Origin: an uncultured Bacteroidales bacterium
GTDB lineage: Bacteria > Bacteroidota > Bacteroidia > Bacteroidales > FEN-979
NCBI GenBank assembly: GCA_903959905.1
Contig: CAJBYO010000003.1
Span: 1 to 64,000 of the forward strand
DNA: 64,000 nucleotides
Direction: 5' to 3'
The notes beneath the pieces are model-generated. The model ran no database searches, had not been told where the DNA came from, and saw only the letters and a program-made list of their open reading frames with translations. Of this stretch, positions 15,578 through 23,203 are shown piece after piece. Every line of letters begins with the position of its first letter. Positions within the stretch are counted from its first letter, which is position 1. The position numbers and the translations under genes were made by a program.

Positions 15578-15984
15578 AAGTATTTCACCTCACATCGGTC
15601 ACGTTCACTGGACACATCGCATTCCAGTTTAACGACAATGACCTGCTTGAAAAGTATGAGATCAATGCGGATCTCTCCGAGAAGCAGCAGATCTATCTGC
15701 TCAAACACATGCCCAGGGAGATCCTGGAGCTGGACAATCTGAAATCATCCACCGTTACGATCACCGAGATCAATCAGGATGTAACATTTGAGGAGTTTTG
15801 GAACCGTTATGACGAGAAGATCCGGAGCTCCAAAAAGAAGTCCATATCAAAGTGGAACAGGATGAGCCAGGGGGAGCGCCTGAGGGCTTACAGATTCATT
15901 ACGAAGTACGAGTCAAGCATTCCACAGGGTATTGCCAAAAAGTATGCTGAAACCTATTTAAACGCGGAATTATGGGCGAACTGA
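15574..15984 (+). CDS. Hypothetical early phage protein
   Basis: 136 residues, an N-terminal beta segment (VTFTGHIAFQF) then a charged region EEFWNRYDEKIRSSKKKSIS that resembles replication-accessory or recombination-adaptor segments in phages, ending in helices. Coupled by ATGA to the GemA-like gene; overlaps the next gene by 13 nt. No firm family. Confidence 0.6.
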   Translation: MKVFHLTSVTFTGHIAFQFNDNDLLEKYEINADLSEKQQIYLLKHMPREILELDNLKSSTVTITEINQDVTFEEFWNRYDEKIRSSKKKSISKWNRMSQGERLRAYRFITKYESSIPQGIAKKYAETYLNAELWAN

Positions 15985-16349
15985 TCAGACAACAGGAGGA
16001 AAAGGATGCCGGTCGCATGATTGACATTGCCCGGCTGATGAAAAAGGTGGAGATCCACCTGTCCAGGGAACAACTATCAGCGCTAAACCGCATGATGGGA
16101 AGCTACCTGACAAACCTTGATCTTTACTCAATCGCCGACAAGGCTATATTTTACCAACTTTATCAGGTCTATGAGTCAAAAATACGCAAGAAACAGTTCT
16201 CGCTTAAACACACCTTCAAGTTATCTCTTGATGTTTCCCAGGCATGGGCAATGGTATCCATGATCCAGGAGATGCCACTGGCTGCATGGCCTTATGAATA
16301 TCAACTCGGACAATTTATCATAAGTGAAATTGATCACCAAACCGTATAG
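15972..16349 (+). CDS. Hypothetical early phage protein
   Basis: 125 residues, all-helical by composition, with VEIHLSREQLSALNRMMGSY near the middle. Overlaps its upstream neighbour by 13 nt and ends 2 nt before the GTG of the next gene. No family recognised. Confidence 0.6.
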   Translation: MGELIRQQEEKDAGRMIDIARLMKKVEIHLSREQLSALNRMMGSYLTNLDLYSIADKAIFYQLYQVYESKIRKKQFSLKHTFKLSLDVSQAWAMVSMIQEMPLAAWPYEYQLGQFIISEIDHQTV

Positions 16350-16351
16350 TT

Positions 16352-16570
16352 GTGGGGTATAATCGGAAAAACAAGCTGAAATACATGCAAGAAGTTGTTG
16401 ATCTGTACTGCAGGGAAAAGAAACCCGGAATATCCACGTTTTATGTTTACGTCACCTTCATCAGGCCCCGATATCATATTAGTCTTCGGACATTGTATAA
16501 CTACATGACCGTTCCAATAAACAGAGAACTTAAGGCTGAAGAAGAGAAACATTGTGCATGCAGGAGATAG
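16352..16570 (+). CDS. Small HTH-like protein at the end of the early operon
   Basis: 72 residues starting at GTG, 2 nt after the previous stop. The segment RYHISLRTLYNYMTVPINRE at about residues 40-59 looks like the recognition part of a helix-turn-helix. In Mu the last early/middle genes encode activators (Mor, C) of the next transcription phase, so this could be the late activator. No sequence similarity to Mor or C is claimed. Confidence 0.5.
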   Translation: MGYNRKNKLKYMQEVVDLYCREKKPGISTFYVYVTFIRPRYHISLRTLYNYMTVPINRELKAEEEKHCACRR

Positions 16571-16594
16571 CTGATTAACCTGCAAGTTGATTAT

Positions 16595-16621
16595 AACCCA
16601 CTTTATTCGGTGGGTTTTTTT
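16595..16621. terminator. Terminator between early operon and convergent late-left operon
   Basis: AACCCAC-N8-GTGGGTT followed by a T run; A and T flanks allow action both ways. It overlaps the stop of the leftward gene at 16603 and ends the rightward early operon 25 nt after its last gene. Confidence 0.75.
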
Positions 16622-17106
16622 ATGCTCACATGAATCGCCGGAGGTACTGCAACCTTAGTATAGTTGATCTTGGCCGAATCATCAATGAGCTGCACTGAGA
16701 AGATCATCTCAAACTCCCTGATACCATCATCCCGGTTCACCTTGCGCGTGAGTGTACGTGTGAGGGGTCCGTTGGCTGAGTCGGCAGTCCATCCGTGCAG
16801 CGCTGCATGCACTGCAGTAATCAGGTCAAAGATAGATGATGCCTTTGTCTGTTGCGATGTTGGCGCTTTTGGATTGGTATTTGAAAGCCGCATGTCTGCG
16901 ATCCGGATAGATACCTGGGCAAGTCCGATCTGAACATGTTCGCCCTGGTTGCTCCAGGCTGCCTGGTTAATGTCCAGGATCACACATGGCCACTTTACCG
17001 GTTGGTTCGGGCTGTAATAGTCCAATTGTCCCCAGTCTTCGTCAATGTACCGGATATTTGTTACGGATGATAACCGTGTTTTGAGATCTGCAATAAGTGT
17101 CTTCAT
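16603..17106 (-). CDS. Tail-completion/terminator-like phage protein
   Basis: 167 residues, last gene of the leftward late operon. An N-terminal helix (LIADLKTRL) precedes a beta-rich body (WPCVILDINQAAWS, VQIGLAQVSIRIAD) with a helix IFDLITAVHAALHGW, the layout of small tail terminator proteins in this position. It overlaps the gpG-like start by 4 nt. Exact family not recognised. Confidence 0.5.
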   Translation of the reverse strand: MKTLIADLKTRLSSVTNIRYIDEDWGQLDYYSPNQPVKWPCVILDINQAAWSNQGEHVQIGLAQVSIRIADMRLSNTNPKAPTSQQTKASSIFDLITAVHAALHGWTADSANGPLTRTLTRKVNRDDGIREFEMIFSVQLIDDSAKINYTKVAVPPAIHVSIKKPTE

Positions 17107-17648
17107 TGTTTCAATGATTTATAGATGAAATCCTCAAACTCTTTCAGGTTTCTGTCCAGTACCCGGACAACACACATGTCAACCTCCCTGTGTTCCCCAA
17201 TGAACTGTCGTTGCTCTATCTTGATCTTGCTGCCCACTTTTTTAAGGGCCATTGCTTTCCAGTACGAAGCCTCCAGTGCCATTGTTTTATTGCGGTTGGT
17301 ATTCCTGGCTTCGCCTTTCTTGGTTGTTGAGACTGCTCCGGATGATTTGTAATACATCGCCCAGAAATACTTCTTCATTTTCTCAGTGACTGTGATAACG
17401 CCGCCTTCGTTGTGAATGGAAGCATATGGCAGGGATGATGAAAATACGATCTGCTGATCATTGGAGGATGCCATGATACTCCTGCGCAGGGCGCCGGTGC
17501 GCATCATCAAAGATCCACGGCGATTTGGCATCTTCGTGTCTTTCCACTGCTGGTCAAAGAAAGCCTTACGTTCAAAGTTCTGATCGAACTCATCAAGGAG
17601 CTCAACACGGAGATCTGAAAGGAAGTTATGTAAAAATTTATGGGCCAT
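17103..17648 (-). CDS. Phage virion morphogenesis protein (Mu gpG / P2 gpS-like)
   Basis: 181 residues. RTGALRRSIMASS, SSLPYASIHNEGG and QRQFIGEH are the hallmarks of the phage tail completion family that includes P2 gpS and Mu gpG, needed for head-tail joining. The insert FWAMYYKSSGAVSTTKKGEA is longer than in Mu. It follows the MuF-toxin gene after a 76-nt gap that holds a possible antisense RNA. Confidence 0.78.
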   Translation of the reverse strand: MAHKFLHNFLSDLRVELLDEFDQNFERKAFFDQQWKDTKMPNRRGSLMMRTGALRRSIMASSNDQQIVFSSSLPYASIHNEGGVITVTEKMKKYFWAMYYKSSGAVSTTKKGEARNTNRNKTMALEASYWKAMALKKVGSKIKIEQRQFIGEHREVDMCVVRVLDRNLKEFEDFIYKSLKQ

Positions 17649-17652
17649 TTTG

Positions 17653-17741
17653 TTGAAATCGGGTAAAACGGTTGTATATTTGCAGAACAGGATCCAGGGG
17701 CAACCCAGATGCTGTGCCGGCCACCTAATGGTGGCTTTTTT
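17653..17741 (+). ncRNA. Candidate small antisense RNA: promoter, short transcript, terminator
   Basis: In the 76-nt gap between two leftward late genes the plus strand has TTG at 17653-17655, 19 nt, then TATATTTG at 17675-17682, a full Bacteroidetes promoter. A hairpin GCCACC-taat-GGTGGC with seven T residues follows at 17720-17742. The implied RNA runs from about 17687 to 17741 (about 55 nt). It would be antisense to the leftward mRNA, covering the 3' end of the MuF-toxin gene and the leader of the gpG-like gene. Both elements are clear in sequence; transcription is inferred. Confidence 0.45.
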
Positions 17742-18939
17742 TATGTATATTGTTGTTTTCCAACATTATTATCTCTTTGAATCTAAACTGGTAAATCCCA
17801 TAGTATTGTTTTACCCCAATCTCCCATCTTTCCTTAGAATACAATTCCCCTTGGGAAAAATATATAACTGCAACTTCAGCTTTTTTATCAGCACAATGTT
17901 TTAATGCCCTTTTTACCGCGTTTTTTCCTTTGTTCGATATTGATGCAATTTCAAATGACATGTCGTTCAGATATCCATCTGGTATTTTAACGCCGTCTTT
18001 TGCTGTTTCTCCTGCAGGTGTAATTTCCTTTTGAAGAATTACTTTGTTAGATTCTTTGAACAATAAATCTCTTGCCTCCTTTTCAAAATGTCCTGTTTTA
18101 TTATTGAATGAATGCAGTACATGCGTTGCTTTTAATCCTCCATTTTCTTCATTGAATACAATGTCCTCATATTGATTGTCCGACTTCAACTTCAGGTATT
18201 CTTGCCTTCGTTCCTCAATATGCTTTGCTTTTGGTGATGGTAAACTATTTAACACGCCACCCAATGCTTCTTGAACCTTGCGATAAGGATGATTCGGCGG
18301 AAATATCACTTTTTGCTTACCGGGATTGAACCGGAACATGTCATTCCTGTCCCGTCCATTCTTGTCAAGTACAATGGTGGCAGCATCAGCCTTTTTAATG
18401 GCTTCCGTGGAATTGTCAACCGGATACTTATCCTTCATTACCTGAACAGCAGTACACCTGCAGCGCCATCCATTGGGCGGGTAATAGGAGTCCCAGAATG
18501 GATCCTTCACTGGCAGCGTAATTCCCCTCATCGCAGCATGCGAATCCCTCACACGCGTATCACCCGCAGTCCGGTACTGGAGGTTGTAGCGATCACCGTC
18601 CTTTTCTGCCACAGACCACTTTGCGGCCATTTCAGCAGAGGATGTTGCGAAGATATACTCCGCCTGCAGGTAATTCTCATCATACTTTTTATGGATGGCG
18701 GCTGCCTCCTGATTAAACTTCTGCCAGGAGGTTACCTTTCCATTCTCATCCACCAGGTGAGATCCCAACTCTTTGAGTTCAATATGAGTCTTACAGACAG
18801 AAAAAACGAATACATCATCCCGAAGCTTACTGATCATCTCTGCAGGTGGACGGTTATTCTTTAATCCATGATCCACAGCCTTACCAAGAACCCGGTTTGT
18901 TTCAACATAGAGTTCCCGGATAGGTTTATCCTTTAACAT
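17725..18939 (-). CDS. MuF head morphogenesis protein with C-terminal toxin-like domain
   Basis: 404 residues from the first ATG. Residues 60-165 form the MuF domain (RTAGDTRVRDSHAAMRG, YYPPNGWRCRCTAVQV), a minor head protein that acts with portal. Residues 265-404 look like a secreted-toxin nuclease of the BECR/CdiA-CT kind: GLKATHVLHSF, then DGVKIPDGYLNDMSFEIAS and a Lys/His-rich end. MuF-toxin fusions are known in temperate phages as polymorphic toxins. No immunity gene follows. The reading frame is open 58 codons further upstream without any ATG, GTG or TTG, back into the portal gene, so the protein may be made mainly by frameshifting from portal. Confidence 0.82.
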   Translation of the reverse strand: MLKDKPIRELYVETNRVLGKAVDHGLKNNRPPAEMISKLRDDVFVFSVCKTHIELKELGSHLVDENGKVTSWQKFNQEAAAIHKKYDENYLQAEYIFATSSAEMAAKWSVAEKDGDRYNLQYRTAGDTRVRDSHAAMRGITLPVKDPFWDSYYPPNGWRCRCTAVQVMKDKYPVDNSTEAIKKADAATIVLDKNGRDRNDMFRFNPGKQKVIFPPNHPYRKVQEALGGVLNSLPSPKAKHIEERRQEYLKLKSDNQYEDIVFNEENGGLKATHVLHSFNNKTGHFEKEARDLLFKESNKVILQKEITPAGETAKDGVKIPDGYLNDMSFEIASISNKGKNAVKRALKHCADKKAEVAVIYFSQGELYSKERWEIGVKQYYGIYQFRFKEIIMLENNNIHKKSHH

Positions 18940-19113
18940 CCCGGAATTATAATCCTTCTTGTTGAAGATGTGCCGGGTTGCCTTGTCAAATAGTTTTTTG
19001 TTGAACCTGGGAGTGTTTTCTCCGCCCGCTGCGAGCGTTACCGGGTGGCAGTCGCATCCAACATGGTAAAGGTTTGTGAGCCTGTCATGGAGCCCCTCAA
19101 AGGGGCTTAGTCG
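18940..19113 (-). other. Start-less N-terminal extension of the MuF frame
   Basis: In frame with the MuF-toxin gene these 58 codons read as protein (LHDRLTNLYHVGCDCHP, RFNKKLFDKATRHIFNKKDY) and contain no ATG, GTG or TTG. The paired cysteines and basic helix look like the real N-terminus of a MuF protein. It begins exactly where a -1 shift out of the portal frame would enter. Confidence 0.65.
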
Positions 19114-19119
19114 AAAAAA
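19091..19119 (-). promoter_or_regulatory. Programmed -1 ribosomal frameshift signal (portal to MuF)
   Basis: On the minus strand the heptamer T TTT TTC (19119-19113) lies in the portal zero frame, two codons before its TAA. A 5-nt spacer follows, then a perfect hairpin AGCCCC-tttga-GGGGCT (19107-19091). Slippage by -1 enters the MuF frame at CGA CTA AGC. Heptamer type, frame, spacer length and a GC-rich hairpin match known -1 signals. The product would be a portal-MuF-toxin fusion of about 860 residues. Confidence 0.7.
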
Positions 19120-20303
19120 CTGAGGGCTGCCTTTCCTGGGGCTTGTTGTTTGGGTCCAAGAATCTCGATGCCGAATTTAGTCTTGACCCACGAAGGATCT
19201 ACCTCCATGTATTGCATTGCTTCAGCAGTCATCTTCCAGAGTGCCGCAATATCTTCCTGAGGGGCATATTGAAATACAAGACCATCAGGAAGTATCCCCA
19301 TCCTGAACAATGCCGGCAGAGCGATGGTGTTGAAGTATCCTTCAACCATCCTTTTGTCAGCGTTTACCAGGTTATGGTACATGGCAATTGAAATGGTCTC
19401 CTTACTTTCATTGCCATTTTTTGTATCCTGACCGATGACAGCCCCGCTGATCAGCAGCGAGATCTCGTTGTTGCAGAGTTGGATCAGGTTGCCATACACA
19501 TCTCCTCCGGTATCACTACCCTTGGCAAATTCAAAGCTTTCATTCTCATCGATGATAAACCAGGAGGCTGCTCCCATGTCGCGCATCATCTGTTCCGCCC
19601 TGGTGAGCATGACAGGATCCCCGGTATTTGTCTTCATCACCCTGGGAGGTATGCCGTAGATCTCGCAGAGCTCACTCCAGCAGCTTTGGGCAAATCTCTT
19701 GAACAATACATGCGGGATGGCTTTATTCAGAAGCCCAAAATCCTTGGGAGATCCAAACTCCATCAACCATGTACCGTATTCCTTGGCATTGCGGTAATCA
19801 ACACCTTTGTCATTGGTCTCATCCAGCAGGATCAGCCCGGCTTCAGGAGCAATGTTATTCCGGGGTATTTCAACCACACGAAGTCCATTGATATCCGAGA
19901 TGAATTCAATTACAGTGGGGCCAAAAAAAATGCTGTCAAGCATGTGCCGGACCATGTCATAATAAAAGCGTGAAGATTTCAGAAGCGCAGTCATTTCTTC
20001 ATTGATCGTGCCGCCTGCATCCTTCAGGGTGAATGCACTGCCAAGCGTCTGCATCTTGCGGTTCTCAATCTGAGAGGTGAGCAATGCGTCAATAATCACA
20101 TCCCGATAGAGATTCTGAAGCTTATACCTCTTAGGGTTATCAATCATCATAGCTTGCCTGAGTGCCTGCTTCCATATCGCAATGTCTGATCTCACCTGGC
20201 TCACTGCCTTAGGCGCTATTTTAGAGTAATATCCATCCTTGCGATTTTTAGCAGCGGCAACAGGTCCTGTCGGAGCACTTTTGAGATTCACCTTCTTTGT
20301 CAT
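19107..20303 (-). CDS. Portal protein (DUF935, Mu gp29-like)
   Basis: 398 residues, matching the Mu-type portal family: YRDVIIDALLTSQIENRKMQ, FFGPTVIEFISD, VLFKRFAQSCWSELCEIYG, IPPRVMKTNTGD and ISGAVIGQDTKNG. Portal forms the dodecameric DNA gate at one capsid vertex and docks the terminase. A C-terminal frameshift signal directs some ribosomes into the following MuF-toxin frame. The N-terminus is Lys-rich. Order terminase, DUF1320 protein, portal, MuF resembles Mu with DUF1320 moved upstream. Confidence 0.88.
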   Translation of the reverse strand: MTKKVNLKSAPTGPVAAAKNRKDGYYSKIAPKAVSQVRSDIAIWKQALRQAMMIDNPKRYKLQNLYRDVIIDALLTSQIENRKMQTLGSAFTLKDAGGTINEEMTALLKSSRFYYDMVRHMLDSIFFGPTVIEFISDINGLRVVEIPRNNIAPEAGLILLDETNDKGVDYRNAKEYGTWLMEFGSPKDFGLLNKAIPHVLFKRFAQSCWSELCEIYGIPPRVMKTNTGDPVMLTRAEQMMRDMGAASWFIIDENESFEFAKGSDTGGDVYGNLIQLCNNEISLLISGAVIGQDTKNGNESKETISIAMYHNLVNADKRMVEGYFNTIALPALFRMGILPDGLVFQYAPQEDIAALWKMTAEAMQYMEVDPSWVKTKFGIEILGPKQQAPGKAALSFFD

Positions 20304-20333
20304 TGTAATGTTGATTAATCAGCGTTTAAAAGT

Positions 20334-20822
20334 TTATTCATGACTGAACTTATCCCTGGATCCAAACCGGAATGGTAATGATTCATCCAAGTCCGGGTTA
20401 TACTCAAGAGTTGGAAGACCGGGATTGATAGCCGGTGCTCCCGCCGATTTACCGGTTCCTGATACTTTCTCCAGCCAGTCTATTGCCCGATCATAGCGAT
20501 CCTTTACTTTCTCCAGGATGATATCCACGTTGGAGAGTCTGACCACATACCACACGGCTATATTCTTACAGAGCTCCAGGATCAAAGCATTCCGGCCTTC
20601 ACCGGTGGCTCCGAATATCGTCACAACGTCATACCTGGTTCTGCCATCGTTCCACTGGCTCTGATTGTTCGGCGACAGGTAGGACTTCATTTCCTCAATA
20701 GCTGCATTGATGGCCATTAACACAATGTCCTCATTGGTGTTGTCACCTTCAGTTATCTCAACAATCTCATTGAGCTGATAGGCATATAATGCCGATTTAA
20801 GTTCTGCGATCTCTAAAAACAT
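20334..20822 (-). CDS. DUF1320 (Mu gp36-like) head-tail protein
   Basis: 162 residues with the DUF1320 pattern: IAELKSALYAYQLNEI, AINAAIEEMKSYLSP, ALILELCKNIAVWYVVRLSN and DRYDRAIDWLEKVSG. This Mu gp36-type protein is a likely head-tail connector component. It has a proline-rich C-terminal tail and lies 30 nt upstream of the portal gene. Confidence 0.82.
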   Translation of the reverse strand: MFLEIAELKSALYAYQLNEIVEITEGDNTNEDIVLMAINAAIEEMKSYLSPNNQSQWNDGRTRYDVVTIFGATGEGRNALILELCKNIAVWYVVRLSNVDIILEKVKDRYDRAIDWLEKVSGTGKSAGAPAINPGLPTLEYNPDLDESLPFRFGSRDKFSHE

Positions 20823-20826
20823 GTCG

Positions 20827-21081
20827 TTAGGTTGTTACGTAATACGCCATTTTCTCAATCTTCTCCATAGTTGTACCTTTTTTAAATCCGGTACGTTTTT
20901 TAACAAGCTCCTTCAGGGCCTGTTTCTGATAAGCCTTAGGTCTTCCGGCGAAGGCAACAACAAGGTATTTCTTGTTGAAGATCTCTGCATCCCGATTGGC
21001 TCGTTTAATAGCCCGTTTCAAAAGAAATTTGAAATATATCTCACTGAGATTTATTTGCCATTTTACAATCTGAAGAATCAT
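20827..21081 (-). CDS. Small basic phage protein
   Basis: 84 residues, strongly basic (KRAIKRANRDAEIFNKKYLV, KKRTGFKKGTTMEKIEKM). Between terminase and the DUF1320 gene with 4- and 10-nt gaps. Could bind DNA during packaging; no family recognised. Confidence 0.6.
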   Translation of the reverse strand: MILQIVKWQINLSEIYFKFLLKRAIKRANRDAEIFNKKYLVVAFAGRPKAYQKQALKELVKKRTGFKKGTTMEKIEKMAYYVTT

Positions 21082-21091
21082 ATGTTTTGGT

Positions 21092-22603
21092 TTAAAAGTG
21101 TCTGTTTTCGCGCATGCCTAATTTGTACTGTGCGTTTGATGTGCGGGTCCTTTGTGACAATAACCAGATGGCGCCCTCGAGTGCATCCGGAGCATCGTCG
21201 TGGCTTTTGCTTCCCTTTTCAAACATGAGTAGCTGTTCCTCCAGGATGATCATCCCACTTGAGTTCTTTTCCTTTTCGTTAAAAACCATCAAGCCACGTT
21301 CAAAAATTGGCTGCATGGCTTCAATCCTGGCGAATTTGTCCGGCTTCTTGCGGGCATCTCCACGGATAGGAATATGTTGTCCACAGATGTTCCCTGCCTT
21401 TTTAAATTCATCCAGCAGCAGCTCCTGTAGGAAGTTGCTTTCCATATAGTATAGCACAGGCACCCTGCCTGACAGGTACTGCATGATCTCATAATGCCAG
21501 GCGACCATGGCCATGACTGATATCTGATCGGCGTAAGCTTTAATCACATGAAAAATCCCCTCAGGAGTCTTCCCTACAAGCATGGTCGCCTTGAAGTCAG
21601 CTGTTGCTGAATGCTTGAAAGAAGGGTCGGTATAGCAGATCAGCGTGCGGTAATTCTTCAGGTCGATCATCGGACCATACTTGATGTGTTTCTTTTGGAA
21701 TACACTACCCTCGTTGATCGGGTTATTCATGTATTCCTTCTGAAAACGCCTCTCTCCGACAAATTCACGCATCTTGCGTATCTCTTCCGGAGTGTAGTTT
21801 TCCGACCAGGTCGGAAGGCCATGTTTGTCCAGGGCGTTAACAACAGTATGATGAACACCCGGACGCTGTGCAAACCGGCTGAGAATACTATCCTTTCCAA
21901 TGCGGTTGCCAACCATGACAAACCTTCCGCGTCCCATTTCCATCGTACCAGACAATGCAGTAAGTACCCAATCCAATGCATCAGTTACACGTCTTGGATT
22001 GCGGATCAGTTCATCATCATCGATATCATCCACAACGATGTAATCAGGTCGTTTGCCTCGATCTTTCAATCCACGGGGAGATTGACCGCGGCCCAGGGCT
22101 ACGAACAGGCAACCGTCCGTTGTATGGAATTCTCCATCGGCCCATGATCCTGATCTCATCTGTTCACCGAAATCGTGAATAAATGCCTGGTTGTACTGCA
22201 GCTCTGCCTGAAGATCTGAAAGAAGTCTGACGGCCATCTCCTCGCTTTTCGACACAAGGATCATGACATGGATCTGCCGGGGGTCCTGTATTTTTAGCCA
22301 TAGCGGGATCATGAGCGAAAGATGTGAGCTCTTGGCATGACCACGCGCCCATTCAAACAACGCCCTGGTCTCAATATTAGACTTCAGGTATTTTGCTGCT
22401 TCCAGCTGAAAAGCACCGCACTTCTTTGCTGCGAGCTGCGGGAAATATGTCTTAACGAAAAATGCATAGTCTTTCCGGGCACGGTCAATCCGCTCCTGTT
22501 TCTCATGTGGAGAGTCGGTAATAGTGAATGACTGTCCTTGTATCCACTCAACACGTTGATTCCAATGCAGCTGAAGCTGTTTACTTTCCCGGAAGTTTGC
22601 CAT
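21092..22603 (-). CDS. Terminase large subunit
   Basis: 503 residues with a translocating ATPase then a nuclease. The ATPase part has ALFEWARGHAKSSHLS as Walker A region, IVVDDIDDDEL as Walker B and a coupling motif VMVGNRIGKDS. The RNase-H-like nuclease contributes Asp residues in ICYTDPSF and in SKSHDDAPDALEGAIW. It packages DNA through the portal. It overlaps the small subunit by 23 nt. The C-terminal DDAPDAL motif is typical of Terminase_6 proteins. Confidence 0.9.
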   Translation of the reverse strand: MANFRESKQLQLHWNQRVEWIQGQSFTITDSPHEKQERIDRARKDYAFFVKTYFPQLAAKKCGAFQLEAAKYLKSNIETRALFEWARGHAKSSHLSLMIPLWLKIQDPRQIHVMILVSKSEEMAVRLLSDLQAELQYNQAFIHDFGEQMRSGSWADGEFHTTDGCLFVALGRGQSPRGLKDRGKRPDYIVVDDIDDDELIRNPRRVTDALDWVLTALSGTMEMGRGRFVMVGNRIGKDSILSRFAQRPGVHHTVVNALDKHGLPTWSENYTPEEIRKMREFVGERRFQKEYMNNPINEGSVFQKKHIKYGPMIDLKNYRTLICYTDPSFKHSATADFKATMLVGKTPEGIFHVIKAYADQISVMAMVAWHYEIMQYLSGRVPVLYYMESNFLQELLLDEFKKAGNICGQHIPIRGDARKKPDKFARIEAMQPIFERGLMVFNEKEKNSSGMIILEEQLLMFEKGSKSHDDAPDALEGAIWLLSQRTRTSNAQYKLGMRENRHF

Positions 22604-23060
22604 TGCCTAAACGGAATTGAATGTATATATCCTGGTACTTCGTCACGCTTTTGATGAATTCATCCGTAATGTCTTTGTAATTGACGCGCTGCTGGATCAT
22701 GAAGTCCTGGAATGACATGAAGCAGTTTATATCATCATCAACCGTATTTGCAGTCTTGAGCTCCTTGAGTTGCTTGACTGCCTTTGCGAATGCATCTGCT
22801 GAGAAGTCCTCCTTCTTGTCCAGCAGATCGTTAATGCGTTGCAGGGCCTTCTGCATCAGATCGTCCATGGATATTGTTCTGGATGCTCTTTTCTCAAGCC
22901 AACCACCGGACTTTCTCCATGCAGTAAGTGTTGGATGGGTAATGCCTACGCGCGCACAGATATCCTGCGCCTGGGCTCCCTGCATAAAAAGCAGGTAAGC
23001 ATATTCAAACTTTTCCGGCGATCTTGAATTGATCTTAGCCTTTGGCTTTTTAGCGGCCAT
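22581..23060 (-). CDS. Terminase small subunit-like DNA-binding protein
   Basis: 159 residues. Residues 15-52 form an HTH (YLLFMQGAQAQDICARVGIT, HPTLTAWRKSGG), followed by helices with LQRINDLLDKKEDFSADAFA for oligomerisation. First gene of the leftward late operon, overlapping the large subunit gene, which supports the small-subunit assignment. Confidence 0.82.
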   Translation of the reverse strand: MAAKKPKAKINSRSPEKFEYAYLLFMQGAQAQDICARVGITHPTLTAWRKSGGWLEKRASRTISMDDLMQKALQRINDLLDKKEDFSADAFAKAVKQLKELKTANTVDDDINCFMSFQDFMIQQRVNYKDITDEFIKSVTKYQDIYIQFRLGNGKLPGK

Positions 23061-23108
23061 AGTTTTTTCACAAAAATGATTGATTCGCGTGAAGAAATCA
23101 ATAAAGCT

Positions 23109-23145
23109 TGCAAGCGTTGCACTAATGCGTGCAAGGGTTGCACGC
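23109..23145. promoter_or_regulatory. Palindromic control region between divergent late operons
   Basis: Two dyads lie in the 143-bp gap between the leftward terminase and the rightward protease genes: TGCAA-gcg-TTGCA (23109-23121) and GCGTGCAA-ggg-TTGCACGC (23127-23145), 21 bp between centres. Both share TGCAA half-sites and a 3-bp spacer. A near-consensus TATTTTG follows at 23146-23152. They are probably binding sites for the late activator or for the repressor, whose operators use the same half-site with a wider spacer. Confidence 0.55.
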
Positions 23146-23203
23146 TATTTTGCTAAAAGGAAATTGCCGATGTATGTTTGCCGGGATTAATGAAATTACC
23201 GCC

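Noticed and set aside
18271..18864. 197-codon rightward frame, considered as an immunity gene for the MuF-toxin
   Set aside because: It is antisense to the MuF domain, has no promoter of its own and no folded-protein character.
19479..19973. 164-codon rightward frame inside portal
   Set aside because: Antisense to the DUF935 portal; no independent support.
21611..22147. 178-codon rightward frame inside terminase
   Set aside because: Antisense shadow of the terminase large subunit.
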